Shown piece after piece: positions 23,901 to 35,303 of a stretch of 64,000 nt of DNA. Origin of the DNA: Pseudoscleropodium purum. Taxonomy: Eukaryota > Streptophyta > Bryopsida > Hypnales > Brachytheciaceae. The notes under the pieces are model-generated. The model ran no database searches. It was not told where the DNA came from and saw only the letters and a program-made list of their open reading frames with translations. The position numbers were made by a program, and so were the translations under genes. How positions within the stretch are numbered: position 1 is the first letter of the stretch; each line of letters starts with the position of its first letter. The DNA is taken from positions 1,862,501 to 1,926,500 of the forward strand of contig OZ017802.1 in the NCBI GenBank assembly GCA_963969395.1. The letters are read 5' to 3'.

Positions 23901-24905
23901 TTCATCTGCACAAAGCTCTTAACACTAGGACTGGCAGAGATTTATGTTTTAGGCCGCAGGCCCTGAACATTGCTACACTTGTGGATTTCTGCCAATTCAA
24001 CGAAATTGACGTTAATTGTCCTTACATACTCTTTGTTCACGCCAGCTTTAGGGTGGGAGTTATTCTTCTTCTGATCTCACACGAGCATGACATGAGCAGG
24101 AATGGAGAATGGAATCTGACAGAATTGGTGTGAACTGATTGAAGCAGTGAGAAAGTGGTATTCGTTATTCCAAACGAGAAAGAGAGGCTCAAAGTGCAGG
24201 AGATTTGTGGAGAAGACTCCCATATTGTCTTCATCACCACTCCTGGCCAGGTCTGCTTTGCAAATTAAAGTTCAATTTCTTTTTACTTGGATTTCGTTTT
24301 CGTGTATTTTGTTGTTTCTTTTTTCTTCACCCCATGAATGTGCAGTGAGGCCTAAATATGTCCTGCTTAGGAAAGAGTTGTCATTGAGCGTTGTATTGGG
24401 TGGACCATTGAGCAGCTAGCAGCCCTGATCAGCGCCTCATCAGGAGTTGTGACCACAAATACGGTTGCATTGCAGTTGGCTATTGCAATGAAGAAACGCA
24501 CGTAAGGAACTCTTGTAATTCTCATGAGTTTGCTTTATCATGTTTTAGCTTCCATAGCAGTAGCTTAAGTTGTTAGTGCTTGTTTCCATGATGCATTATG
24601 CCCAATTTGCTTATCTAATGTAAAGAACTCTGACCTACTGTTACACGGGATTCACATTAGTAAGCTCACTCACATTAGGACTTTGGAGAGCTAGGTAACA
24701 GTACTGATCAGAGTAATGATACTGGCGATGGGATTGCAGGGTTGCACTCTTCTCTTCACAAGCGAAGGCCGCATTGTTCGTTCCTAGTTATGCGACGGAC
24801 TGTGCAGTGGTTGCGTCTAAGACTGACGAGCTATCTGGTCTTGACTTGAAAGCTGCAACGATAGCTCTTTCAAGTATTGCCAAGGAAGCTGTAGTTGCGG
24901 CCTAG
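20986..24905 (+). CDS. PnsB1: Photosynthetic NDH subcomplex B subunit 1 (PnsB1/NDF1/NDH48)
   Basis: Seven exons: 20986-21498, 22400-22501, 22750-22940, 23314-23571, 24148-24250, 24416-24501 and 24740-24905. All are GT-AG with matching phases and give 472 residues, close to the roughly 460 of the Arabidopsis protein as I recall it. Residues 1 to about 50 are Ser/Arg-rich and look like a chloroplast transit peptide. Recognisable blocks are the WWLDDPFDYG acidic region, CIVSGGVYENVLFFP (133-147), NRYPGVKIDVMATARGKQ, VLSTKQAGMGH, ISYIYPDVNAVGAGK, VVFVIPNEKERLKV, VFITTPGQLAALI and TNTVALQLA. PnsB1 belongs to the lumen-independent arm (subcomplex B) of the thylakoid NDH complex, which drives cyclic electron flow around photosystem I. 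Its fold resembles glycosyltransferase-9 proteins, probably without that activity. The first Met of the frame was chosen as start. Confidence 0.93.
21532..21728 (+). repeat. 120-bp duplication inside PnsB1 intron 1
   Basis: Segment 21532-21613 recurs at 21652-21728 (TTTGCGTCA...AGTAATGTGTRGGAGTG...AGATCTTTGGGTACAAGAG) with small indels. It lies wholly in the intron and does not affect the reading frame. Confidence 0.75.
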
Positions 24906-25244
24906 TTTTGGAGATGCTTCGCGTGCATCATTCTTGTAATTGTAACACATCTTGTCGTTCATAATTCTCTCAGAAACTTTCTCAAAACTGACATTGTAAT
25001 TTGCTATCACTCCTCTTTGATTCTCTCTTTGCGTTATTATGTGCACTTTTGATAGTTTGACATCTACTAAATTAGGATTTCGCCAACGATGCTAAAATTG
25101 GGCTGGTTTGTCCAATCTTACGGGTCTCCTGAATGTAGAGATCCTTCTGTCGAATCTGGGACAAGATGTTTGTTAGCAAAGATCCTCGTGAAAGCCTCAG
25201 TGGTGAATCAACGAGCTCTACTGCACCAGCGTACTGTTATTCCT
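24906..25244. other. Convergent intergenic region
   Basis: 339 bp between the PnsB1 stop and the stop of the minus-strand zinc-finger gene. It must hold both 3' UTRs and polyadenylation sites, and the two transcripts may overlap. Confidence 0.5.
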
Positions 25245-26452
25245 TCATTGTTCCACATGTTTTGCTGCTATGTGCTGACCAAGTGAAGTCTTGGTTGTGA
25301 ATGTCCTGCAAACACCAGTGCTCCACATTCGTGCTCAATAGCTGATCAATCTTCTCGTGAAAATTCACACTAGCGATTTAATTGGACTGTACATTATAAA
25401 CGCATAATTCGGGATGGTACATCAAGACCATATCACTGGCACTAGGTCAATGTCCTGAGGGGAGAATGTTGATTTTCTTTACGGGGAGGGGTGGTATCGA
25501 GCAATATAGAGCCCCTACTTATCTCTGAAGTTGACCACTTGATTAAGAACTGAAATCCTTGGACAAAACGACAATTGTCAAATTCAATCAGACACTTTCA
25601 AAAGAACGCAGCTCTACTTGAAGATCGATAAGGGTCATTTTGCTGGTCTGAGACTGTCGAGGTTTCAAAGACTTACTTGTCGCAGCGGGTGCACTTGAAC
25701 TTCGCATCCTGTGGGGTCGATGTAGATTGAGCTTGTGCAACTAGGGTGACCTGTTATTCAAGGTGCACGGAAGCAAATCAGTAGTAAAGGGATTTTGGAT
25801 CTCAGTGTTGAACAATTGCCACATTTTGTTCAACACAGGTCATTCCTTTGATGGCTTTACAAGGCTACACTACGAATGGAGTAGAAGACAAAACTTGCCT
25901 TGTCGGTCCACTATGACGAAAGTGTGGGATTTTACACGCAGACTGTGGACAACCAAATATTAGTTATTCTTTTGTGCCACAGGACGAATCGGTCTTGATA
26001 AATGAATCCACCATTTACCGAAAGAAATGAACGAGTTTGGAATACCTTGGCACGCATTGAAGCTACAAAGGCTTTATTGCTCGTCGGAATCGTTGAAGCT
26101 CTTATTTTCAATTTCAAACTCCGCAAGTAATTTGGCGGAGTGTAAATAGCCTCTTCTTTCATCTCTTCGGTCCTAATGCCCAAATCTGAAAGGCGACACT
26201 ACCTCATGAATTTCACTGTATATTTGAAACGACTACAACGAAATCACAGACGCTTACCGGAATGTAGTGAGTTTGAGGGACCAGGTTGGACATACCTCTT
26301 CCAGCATCAATCAGACTCTGCCAATACTGTGCAGCAGCCTCCCGTCCTGTGAAATATACACAGCATCAGCAGCACTTCGTGCATTACTAATTCAAACCGA
26401 CGAAGTCTACGCATTTCCAGGAGCATTCACCTATTTTGACAGGGCCCGCCAT
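25245..26452 (-). CDS. Small C2H2 zinc-finger protein (115 aa, five exons)
   Basis: Rebuilt from five exons on the minus strand: 26452-26431, 26346-26296, 26185-26046, 25750-25677 and 25305-25245. Every junction is GT-AG, all four split or whole codons join in phase, and the total is 348 nt. The protein begins MAGPVKIGREAAAQYWQS and ends in one C-terminal C2H2 finger, C-x2-C-x12-H-x4-H, with Cys91, Cys94, His107 and His112 (KCTRCDKTFTTKTSLGQH...KH). It lacks the plant QALGGH signature. The N-terminal 70 residues are mostly charged and helical-looking, with no domain I recognise. Likely a nucleic-acid-binding or adaptor protein, but the function is unknown. It converges on PnsB1 with a 339-bp gap. 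No upstream in-frame Met occurs before a stop, which fixes the start. Confidence 0.78.
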
Positions 26453-26481
26453 CTTAGCTTTCTTTTCTCCCACTGCGCCAT
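26431..26481 (-). other. Overlapping uORF of the zinc-finger gene
   Basis: An ATG at 26481-26479, in good context (ACCATGG), opens a 16-codon frame starting MAQWEKRK that ends with TAG at 26433-26431. It overlaps the main start codon in another frame. If the transcript starts upstream of it, it would reduce initiation at the main ATG. Confidence 0.45.
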
Positions 26482-26948
26482 GGTCCGCAGAGCCTTCGTC
26501 CGCAGCCCTTTTCTTCCCACGCTGTTTCAGGCCAGAATCAATATAAGACTTCTCCGGCACATAACTTAATTCAGCAGTTTCGTGTGAAACAAACAACGTC
26601 ACGTCTGGATCAGTGACTAGCTGATGTTATAGCGTAAGAACGTTTGCCCGCCAATGTATATATCCCGAGCATTGTTAGAGGAAAACAGGATAATTTTATT
26701 CTCTGGTGATTAATTCACTAGTGATTTGTACGTTTTTTAACGTTTTTAAACCTTTGTATGTGTACATACCTCTTTAGACAGAGTCTTAAGAAAACAAAAT
26801 CGAATAAAACACAGTCTAATACAATAAAAAATGCAATTGAAAAATCAATACAACGAGAATATTCCGAACTCCGCTAACACTGATCCCGAAGTCTACATAA
26901 AAACGCCGTAATCAACATTCACAAGCCCTAATTCTACAAAAAACAAAT

Positions 26949-27515
26949 TTACGAGAATCCTAATAAAATTCCGCTTCCACACAACAGGATCGTCTCATTA
27001 ATGCACGCAGCTAATTTGATCGAGAGTACCGGCAAAGTATTCTCAAAGAGCTTTAACTCCTTCATGTCAAACTCCGGAATGCGGGCGAATTCATAATCCG
27101 CAACGTCCATCGCTTGGCACAAAGACCACCACTCATTTACCTCATCGTGGCGCAAAGAAATTCCATCATCGGCCCAAAACGCACTTTCATTGACGCCCTA
27201 ATCTTGCTCCAAATAATTGAAACATTCCAACATCCACGTCAGTTTTTGCTTCCATTCTGTTACCTCCCCGTCACGAAATGAAGGCGGCGAATTCGGAGAA
27301 GCAACACGCCAATCAGGTCTTTCTTCCATTTGCGAAAATTCAATAAGAACAAATGCAAAATCAGAAAATTGTAGCATCGCAGACACGAGGAGCTTCAAGC
27401 AGTCAGTGTTTTCCAAGCAACCGATCACAGAATAGATATGAAGAGCTCCAGATACCCAGGAAGGGTGCACACCCGTATACCCTGGTAAACCTTCTTTAAC
27501 ATCACCAGAATCTCT
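26949..27515 (-). pseudogene. Unrecognised coding fragment with one in-frame TAG
   Basis: One minus-strand frame runs 189 codons from 27515 to 26949 with a single internal TAG at about 27198. The residues on both sides are protein-like (HPSWVSGALHIYSVIGCLEN..., FNYLEQD, stop, GVNESAFWADDGISL..., CQAMDVADYEFARIPEFDM). No Met opens the frame and no splice site removes the stop, so it is best read as a pseudogene or exon relic. It is tryptophan- and acid-rich and resembles no family I know. Composition matches the neighbouring genes more than the AT-rich repeats. Confidence 0.5.
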
Positions 27516-27519
27516 TTAA

Positions 27520-28772
27520 TATCACACATGATGATGCAAGCATGAATATAGGTACCCGGAAAGGAACCCCAAGGGGTACTTTCAGGGTATCAATTTCCAA
27601 GCATCATCTCCCAGACTTGATGATGCTTCGAATGATACTTCGAAATTGATGATGCTGAAGAGTCTATCAAGTCATTTTTAGGTTCGCTCGACTTTGTGAG
27701 GGCTTCAAGTTTTCGACTTGCGAGAGCAGCAGGAGTCTCTCTGTTTAGGTTGCGAGTGCTGGGATGATAAGTATTGACGGCTTCGTGAATTGGAGTCCGA
27801 TCGGCTTCCGGTTTGTGAGCTTTGGATGGTCCAGAGATTGAGGCGAGGGTGGGTTTCTGTAAGTAGGAGGGATAGCTTTTGAATCAGGATTTATGGCGAT
27901 TAGTTGCTCGGTCGTGCTTGTCCCTTTGCGGCTCTTGTTTTCCTTGCCTGCGGTCGTTGGATGCTGCCATGGTGGACGCGACGAGAGTGTGGGAAGATGG
28001 TGCATGGAGGTCTATGGTAGTCGGGAGCTGCTGTGCTTGTAGCATTGGTGGTGGAAGGCGCCCTGGTTGGCGTGTAAGTTCAATAACTTCTGCCGTAAAC
28101 TCTTTCGGTCCTTCGATAAATATGTGTCAATTATACTGTTCTGATTGAAAGGAAAAATTGAAAAGGAAGAAAGATTAAAGAGCGAGTGATACTGAGGAGA
28201 GCGTGGCAGCGGGGAATTATTGTAACTTACACTTCCATATGTAGCATACATGAACTCATGGGGCCTGGCAATGGTTAATCTCTACAGACACTGGATCATC
28301 GTGTCAGCAGTGAATTTTCTGGAAGCATAGTGAGAGGATAGAGGCATTTGATAATTAGGAATTTGTATACGAAATTAATAATGAATCTTTATTTCGCTAA
28401 ATTGCAGAGCCGTGCATATTCTTTCTGGTATATTTACTGGCAGTTGTATAGCCCGGTTCATGGTCTATGCTTGCAGCTGTTGACAGATTGGTGCTGTGTA
28501 GTTTTAACCTTAAATCGCTTCAGCAATGATCCTGTCAGAGTTTTGAGTGTTGTAGGTACCTCATCTTCAGTTCATCAACAGAAGATTGCACACGTCATGC
28601 TCTTTTGGATAGTCTATGTTTTTATCATCTAAGTTTTACACTAATTTACTCGAGCGAGGTATGTCAGGTGTTGCAGACTTACTAAAATCTCTCTTGTTCT
28701 AATCAGGTTCCAATTGAGAATAAACAGTCACGACACTGAGAATTCATCTCTTTTTGATTTGATACAAAGGAA
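27520..28772. other. Upstream region and likely 5' UTR exon(s) of the F-box gene
   Basis: GC-moderate sequence with a good donor (CGT|GTAAGT) near 28072 and an acceptor-like TCTAATCAG near 28706, so the 5' UTR may be spliced. The plus-strand frame 27879-28148 that crosses the donor has no recognisable content. Some tandem-like GATGATGC phrases occur at 27525-27660. Confidence 0.4.
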
Positions 28773-31700
28773 ATGAAGAGTTACAAATCAGAACCCATGG
28801 GAGGTAGCACAAGCAGTACCCGGCAGCACCTGCATTCAGAGAAGTTAAAAGGAAACGTCAAACCGCTCCACGATGGTATTCGGTCGGATTGTGACAGTGC
28901 GGGGCAGGAAGCACACCATCACAGTGTCGGCAGACTCGATGGACCGACAAATTCAACAAAAGTTACAGATCTGGATATGGACAGCTTGGTGACTTGTGCA
29001 TCAGTTTTATCACTACGCGATCTGACGAATATGGCGTTGACATGTCAAAGGTTCCGAGATGCAGCATACGCCGACACTGTGTGGGAGATTCAGTGCAGGT
29101 TGGCATAATTGAACTCGTTTGTAGTCAATTTCGTTTATTATGGCCTTCGTCAGCAACGGTCATTGCATTTAAATTCTAGCGTTTCCTCCCTCTTGCCCTT
29201 GTCTTTCGTCGTGGAGGACATGTTAGAGTGATTCAGCTCGGTTGTCAATTTGACGTAAGGAAAATCTTGAGAGAGGTATTTTAAATACTACTTATTTACA
29301 GATCTGCATTGTATATCCTATCTATACCTGTACAGAAATCGATGGCCACCAAAGCAATTATGCCATGGGAAAACATTCCAATACTCTGGCAACAGGGATG
29401 CTTATTTGGCACGACATACTGCAACCCAACAACTACGTTATACAGATCCCACGGACTTGCACTTGCATTTGCTACCAATGCCTGTCAATCATCTTCTGCT
29501 CGATGATTACACTGTCACAATTGCGCAGGTAATTCTGAACATGGCAGTCTCGGAACATGTTGTCGGATCTTTTACACTGGGCCATGGATATGATTGTATC
29601 AAAGAAAATGTGGTTGTGGCATGCAAGGTGATGTAGTAATAGCAATTGTAAGGTGGAATGCTCGACTTAGGACTAGCTTTGAGTTATAGCTGCGTGGAGG
29701 ATCAGTATTAGAAACGATGTAACGGATATCACCAGCCAAGGGTGAGGAGAATTCAATTTTTCGTTTACTTCTGTTTGAACAGGGTCCCATTATCACGGTG
29801 TGGAACGTGAAGTCTTCTGAAGACGGACATCTGGAAGCACCAAACCGATCGCAGGCACTCAGAGTTCATAACGGACGGGTTACGTGCATGAGGTAGGGAT
29901 CTCCTATACCCTAGTAGTCGAGAGCTATTGAATACATTTTGAATCTTAATTGCACTTATTCTGTTACTGCAAATATTTGAGTCTGTGATCTCTTTCGATC
30001 TATTGATTTCTTGTTAGTGTGCAATAACAGAATTACACATTTATTACTTCCTTCTCAAGAGTTGATAATTCATTGAGTAAACAGACATCAGGTCTACATG
30101 ATGCTATTGCCTGTCTTGATGTTGTGGCTAGTAGTGCCCTCTTGACAGTTTGATGATGACTACTCGTGCAGGTTGATACCAGTTGGACTTCTGGGGGTAA
30201 TGCGTAACTTTTTGGGTGGTGTCAAAAACATTCTTGTCACATCCAGCTGTGATCATACAATTCGAGTTTGGGGCAAGGTAGTATCTAGATAATAAATGAA
30301 ATCCTCATGTTTGTTCCTTGAACCTTTAGATTGTGTACCTCGTGGCAGACTACATGTTACATATTGATCACTTTCGCCATCGTAAAGTAGTCAAGTTTGA
30401 TGACGGTCATACATTCTCATATTTCACCTTATTCAGGGACGCTCACTTCGAACTCTACGAGGTCACCAAGGGCCAGTGAGCACTCTTGCAGATCAGTTGG
30501 TGGGGAAGGAGGGTTCTCCTCCAGTCTTAGCCAGTGGTGGCACAGATGGTACGGTGCGACTATGGAGTCTCTCGTCGTCTAGCAGCAGTAGCAGAGGTCG
30601 CTCTCCCCTCTTGGCTACTTTGCACGGTCTTGAACCATCGATCAAAGAGCTTGCAGTCTCTGGGTACGAGTTTTGAAATTGTTTCCATATTGTTTTAAAT
30701 GATTATTTCTGCTACCATTGGGGTGCCCGTCCAGTTCCAGGAATTACGTTCTCTGTCCATCTGGGGGTGTTGTTTGCGCTTTAGTTTAGTAAGAGTGGAA
30801 TTAAGACATCCCGATTAAAGGTGCCATAGAGTCTCAGAATTTCTGACATGCTCCTTAAAACCTGAAACTAATATTGCTTCATAATCTATCCTGCAGACAC
30901 AACCCATCGCTCCTTATCAGTGCAGCTAAAGATGCCAAGGTTTCTTTCTGTTCTTTTTCTTGACAATATTGATAAACTTCTAGTCTTGAAGATCCAAGCC
31001 TTGTACACCGGAATTTTGAGTTCTCCTGAGATATAGGTATTGTAAATTATATTTGACTAAATGAGGTCTTTGTACACAGCTTCGAGTGTGGGATGTGATG
31101 GCAACTCCTTCTGCTGTTGGAGTAGGAAAATGTGTGGGTACAACGAAGGGAACCTTCGATGGCATGCCAGTTGGCCTGAAATGCGTAGGCTCAATTTGTT
31201 ACATTGGAGGAGGCACCACTGTCAAAGCTGTTGATCTTCGGACAATGTGCACTGTGGCAATCGTATCTTCTCATGAGCCTGGTGTTCTCACTTTTGCGGT
31301 TAATCCATCGGGAACGAGCGTATGCACTGGTGGATCGGACAAGTTCGTTTCTCTCTGAACATCAAATGTTTTCCGTGCTAATTAGTTTCATTTGATTAAT
31401 GTCTACCCTTTATAGGTACTATGGCTTCTATGTTTTATTTATTATTTTTTTCTATTGTCACTGCAGAGCAACTTCTGAACTTCAAAACATTTGATTAATT
31501 GTGAACTTTTTTCTCAGAACGGCAAAGCTTTGGGACCTTCGAATGACCGACGACTCCCCCACACCATGGGCAGTTCTTGGTAATCACTCGGGCCCAGTTC
31601 ATAACCTTCACTATGACTCTTACAAGGTCATCACAGGTAGCACTGCTGATCGCAATATACATGTTTGGAGTTCTGAGACAGGCGAGGAAATTTCTTCCCT

Positions 31701-31911
31701 TGATTCGATAATCTGGCCTTCTTCCAGCGATACGGGAGTCAGTGCTTTTGTAGCAAGTGGTGGGAAGCTTGTTACTGGTACTTGTGGGGAGGACCCTGGA
31801 TTTGTCCGACTACGAGACTTCACGAATTGTATGAATCCCTTGGTTGACAGTTCTCTTGAACACAATAATAGCTCAAAATTCTGGGATAGTTCCCCGGACG
31901 ACGCCTCATAG
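28773..31911 (+). CDS. F-box/WD40-repeat protein
   Basis: Eight exons: 28773-29098, 29336-29528, 29783-29892, 30172-30277, 30437-30663, 30897-30939, 31080-31342 and 31518-31911. All are GT-AG and in phase, giving 553 residues. The first 60 residues are polar and disordered-looking. The F-box is at about 64-112 (DMDSLVTCASVLSLRDLTNM...CQRFRDAA...VWEIQCRNRWP). WD-type strands follow: TVWNV (about 178), TIRVWGK (239-245), TVRLWSL (284-290), LRVWDV (336-341), TAKLWDL (424-430) and IHVWSS (about 470-475), probably a six- or seven-blade propeller. Such proteins act as substrate receptors of SCF (Skp1-Cullin-F-box) ubiquitin ligases. The layout resembles Arabidopsis At3g52030; the substrate is unknown. 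A serine run in blade 3 (about 290-298) looks like a loop insertion. Confidence 0.88.
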
Positions 31912-32508
31912 CATTGCTAGTGGTACTCGTTTCAACTGTCGCATTTGAACTAATATATATTCGCAGCTGGCGTCACATAGGTTGGTTTTGTTGGATCCCG
32001 GACTTGATATATTTTCATTTGGTAGAACTTTTCTTCTGTTGGTAACTCACGCATGATAGCTTTTCCATCGTTGAAGTTAAGATGTACTAGAACGAAGCCT
32101 GTTACAATGCAACACCAAAATGGTTTCATCTCATTTCTTGTTGCTGAACCGTAATGACATCTAAATATCTTGTAATGAAAAAGTATGTGGATGAAAATGT
32201 AACAGATGAAATTGGGATACAGGTTGCATTTTGTATATTAAGTCCCTTAGACTGGAATCCACTTTGATTTCTGATCCCCCCAATTACCGGGTTGTTCTTT
32301 TCCACTTGGAAAATAATTGTATGAATTTGCCCTCTATATTGGGGATGCTTGGTTTTGTGGTTTTAGACCTATTCTTTGTTGATTCCACAAATTTTCTGAA
32401 TTTGATATCTTTGGAAAATAACAATAATACTCCAAAAATTTCCCTCCCCTTTAATGCTTATTGTATGGAATCCACCATTTCACTAATCCATGTGTTTCTA
32501 TTTGCATC
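31912..32508. other. 3' flank of the F-box gene
   Basis: Includes the presumed 3' UTR. A plus-strand frame at 32231-32557 has no recognisable content and runs into the foldback element. Confidence 0.4.
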
Positions 32509-32669
32509 TAAGGTAACTCTGCCTATGACAGTCCAAATGGGAGTCAGTCCATCATAGGCATAAAATTTCTAGTGATGTACATTTCAAGAACTAGAATGTA
32601 CACCGTTAGTACAATTTTGCCTGTGATGGGTTGGCTCCCATTTGGACTGTCATAGGCAGAGTTACCTTA
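32509..32669. repeat. 161-bp foldback hairpin (MITE-like)
   Basis: The two ends, TAAGGTAACTCTGCCTATGA and its complement, begin a stem of about 51 bp (32509-32560 with 32618-32669) with few mismatches; the first 34 bp pair perfectly. The loop contains a smaller inverted repeat (TGTACATT...AATGTACA). TA sits at both outer ends, compatible with a Tc1/mariner-type (Stowaway) MITE, but a microRNA-like precursor cannot be excluded. Confidence 0.85.
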
Positions 32670-32678
32670 TCCAACATT

Positions 32679-33070
32679 TCAAGGTTTGAAATGTTAGATA
32701 CAAGGTAGGAATATTATAAAGAGTGCCAAGTCCATAAATGGTTTCATTGTACATTGTACATGCTTGTCAATTATGTCTTGAAATGATAGGAGTAAATACA
32801 TGGAATTCCATAAATGACTAGAATAAATATATGGAATCCCATAAATGATGCTAGGTTTGTATAAGTTTGTAAACGGTTTCAGGTTTGTAAATATGTCTGT
32901 CATTTATGTCTTGAAATGACAAGAGTAAATACATGGAATCCTATAAATGATGTTAGGTTTGTATAGGTTTGTAAACGGTTTCAAACTGCTTATACAAATA
33001 GGGATGCTATTGGGTTGAGGGTCTATAATGGTATGCCCACCTTCAACCCAATTGTGTCCCTATCTACATA
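32679..33070. repeat. 131-bp degenerate tandem repeat with flanking hairpins
   Basis: Two units starting at about 32767 and 32898 share ATGTCTTGAAATGA, AGTAAATACATGGAAT and GGTTTGTAAACGGTTTCA. CATTTCAAGGTTTGAAATG at 32680-32700 is a short palindrome and its sequence recurs at about 33068. The 33000-33062 segment can fold on itself (GGGTTGAGGG with CCTTCAACCC). Confidence 0.6.
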
Positions 33071-33636
33071 TATCAACCTTTGAAATGTTGAACAAATATA
33101 TTTATGAAATATAGATATGGATACAATTAAATGGAGGTTCTCTCAGCTCTTAATGTATCACTATGGACCAAGAGGTTGTTTTGTTTTTTGTTTTTTTATT
33201 TGTTTTTAAAATTAAATTTTATTATTAAATTTTGTAGGTCAAAAATCTTGAAAAGAGTATTAAACCATACTAGGTGAAAATACATACTAATGTAGTGTTT
33301 TTTCTTTATAAGACTAGAGTACTTAAAATACTCTAATATCTCATTTGTAATTAGGTTAGATGTCTTAAAGGCAACATGAGTTTAAATTTGCAAAATCAAT
33401 TCTAAAATAATCTATCTAAATCTACTAGTGCATGTGACAAGGCTTGACTAAATGGAAGTTAGTATGTGAGAAATGTAAATTTCCTTTAGGCTTAGATATA
33501 CTTGTAGGGATTAGAAATAGGATTACCAATCATCCCAAAAGAAAGTAGAAGTCTAATTGTTAATTCTACAAATGAATAACTCAAGCACAAGTTTAAGCAA
33601 CATAAAAAAGAGAATACAAGGTCAGAGAGAGGTATT
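33071..33636. other. No gene seen
   Basis: AT-rich DNA without supportable features. Confidence 0.35.
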
Positions 33637-33640
33637 TTAA

Positions 33641-34475
33641 CCCCTAAAGTTCCATGACTATGTTTTCATTGAAAAAGCTTGAAAATTGCCATGTTTAGTA
33701 CAAGTAACAAATTTTTCAATTTTTTTATACATATAATTGTAGGAAATTGTAGTATGTTGACTTAAGAATATGTGATAAAATTTTTGGAAATTTCTACCCT
33801 ATGGATTGCAAGATATAAGCATTCAATTCACTGAAATCATTTTTTAGGCCTTGCAAAAAATAAAATTGCTATAGTTCACAAGCTCATTTTTCTATGAAAA
33901 AAAATGTTCAAAATGGTGGTTCTTTTTTGGATTCTTTTTCTTTAGACAAATTGGCCACATGCTTTAAAAATCAGATCATTTGGCATTGTATAACATATAG
34001 GAAAAAAATAGTTAGTAGACAATAGTAAAAAATGATTCTAAATATTAAATTATTAAGAATTTAATTATGAAATTGAAAAATGCTAATACAAATGGTTGCA
34101 ATGTTGTAATAAACAATCTACATCCTATGATTTTATTTTTACCAAAAATATTGAAAATTGAATAAGGTAAAGGATTTCAAAGTTTATTTTAATATACAAA
34201 ATCCATAACTGCCCACAAACAAAAACTCCTCATAACTTTCGACTCATTGATCAAAATGGAATGATTCAAAGCTCCCCACATATATATAACTCTAGAAAAT
34301 CAATTTCAAATTTTTGTTTTTGAAAATAGTTATTTATTTATTTGCCTAGATTGCCCACTTATGAAAAAAAGTAATATATTAGGCCATTACTTTTGACTCA
34401 TATTTCCAAATGTCATGAAATTTAGTGCATATGAAAGATATCCTTGTCCCCACCTTCTACTAAAATTTGGGCTAA
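33641..34475 (-). mobile_element. TTAA-type element, family C, reversed and truncated
   Basis: TTAA at 33637-33640 precedes CCCCTAAAGTTCCATGAC. The interior is the reverse complement of family C (7241 and 14407), including the ACTTTCGACTCATTGATCAAA block. Homology stops near 34475, before the expected second terminus. Confidence 0.7.
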
Positions 34476-35299
34476 AATATTGAAATCTCTAGTTATACAT
34501 ACATGCTCCAAAACCTTTGAAAAGTACAAATTCAAGAATTCAAGATTTTTACGTTTCTTTGCTTTGATAATTCGTTGGCATTTATGAGACCAAATGACTT
34601 GGAAGTAGAGGAAGGGAGTTCACAATGTTGATTTGGGTTTTCTATAGCCAATGAAGCAATCCATTTGTCATTTGGAGCTCTTTACTCAAAATTAAGGTCG
34701 GTCCAACAATGAATTTGATATTTTTTGTAATTAGTGGTTAATTCTAAAAAATCTTGGGGTTAAAAAAGAACAAGAGACCTTTGGAAAATGTGTAAAAAGC
34801 CACCCCTTCTTTCTCCAAACCATCCCTTTTCTTATGTACTACCTTACTACTTGGTCCATTTTAATGGATTTGGTCAATTTAACATATCTAAAGCATTCTT
34901 TGCTTATATTGTTGTAATTTGTGGAGCTTGACATATAGGACATTAGGGTACCTTCAAATCTTGCCACCTTAATTCTATCATTATATTTTAGGCCTTTGTT
35001 TAATAACTTTTGTTATTTTGTGTCTTTTATTCAAGCTTTTAGGTGGAGTTGTGACTTTGCATTAGTTCTTTTGGGTGGAAATTCCAATCTTTTGTGAATC
35101 CCCCCTCCAAGCCTTGATATGCAAACCATAGCCTTGGTTGTTTAAATGGAGATATCTAATATATAAAATTTAAGTGTCTAATTTTCTCTTGACCGTGTCC
35201 TTCTTCAAACAAAATCCCTTTCCTCTACTATAGAGAGGATATACATTATGAAACCAACAACTTTAATTCAATTCAAATGCCATTGACTAAGTGATAGTT
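34476..35299. other. No gene seen
   Basis: AT-rich sequence with no supportable frame. Confidence 0.35.
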
Positions 35300-35303
35300 T
35301 TAA

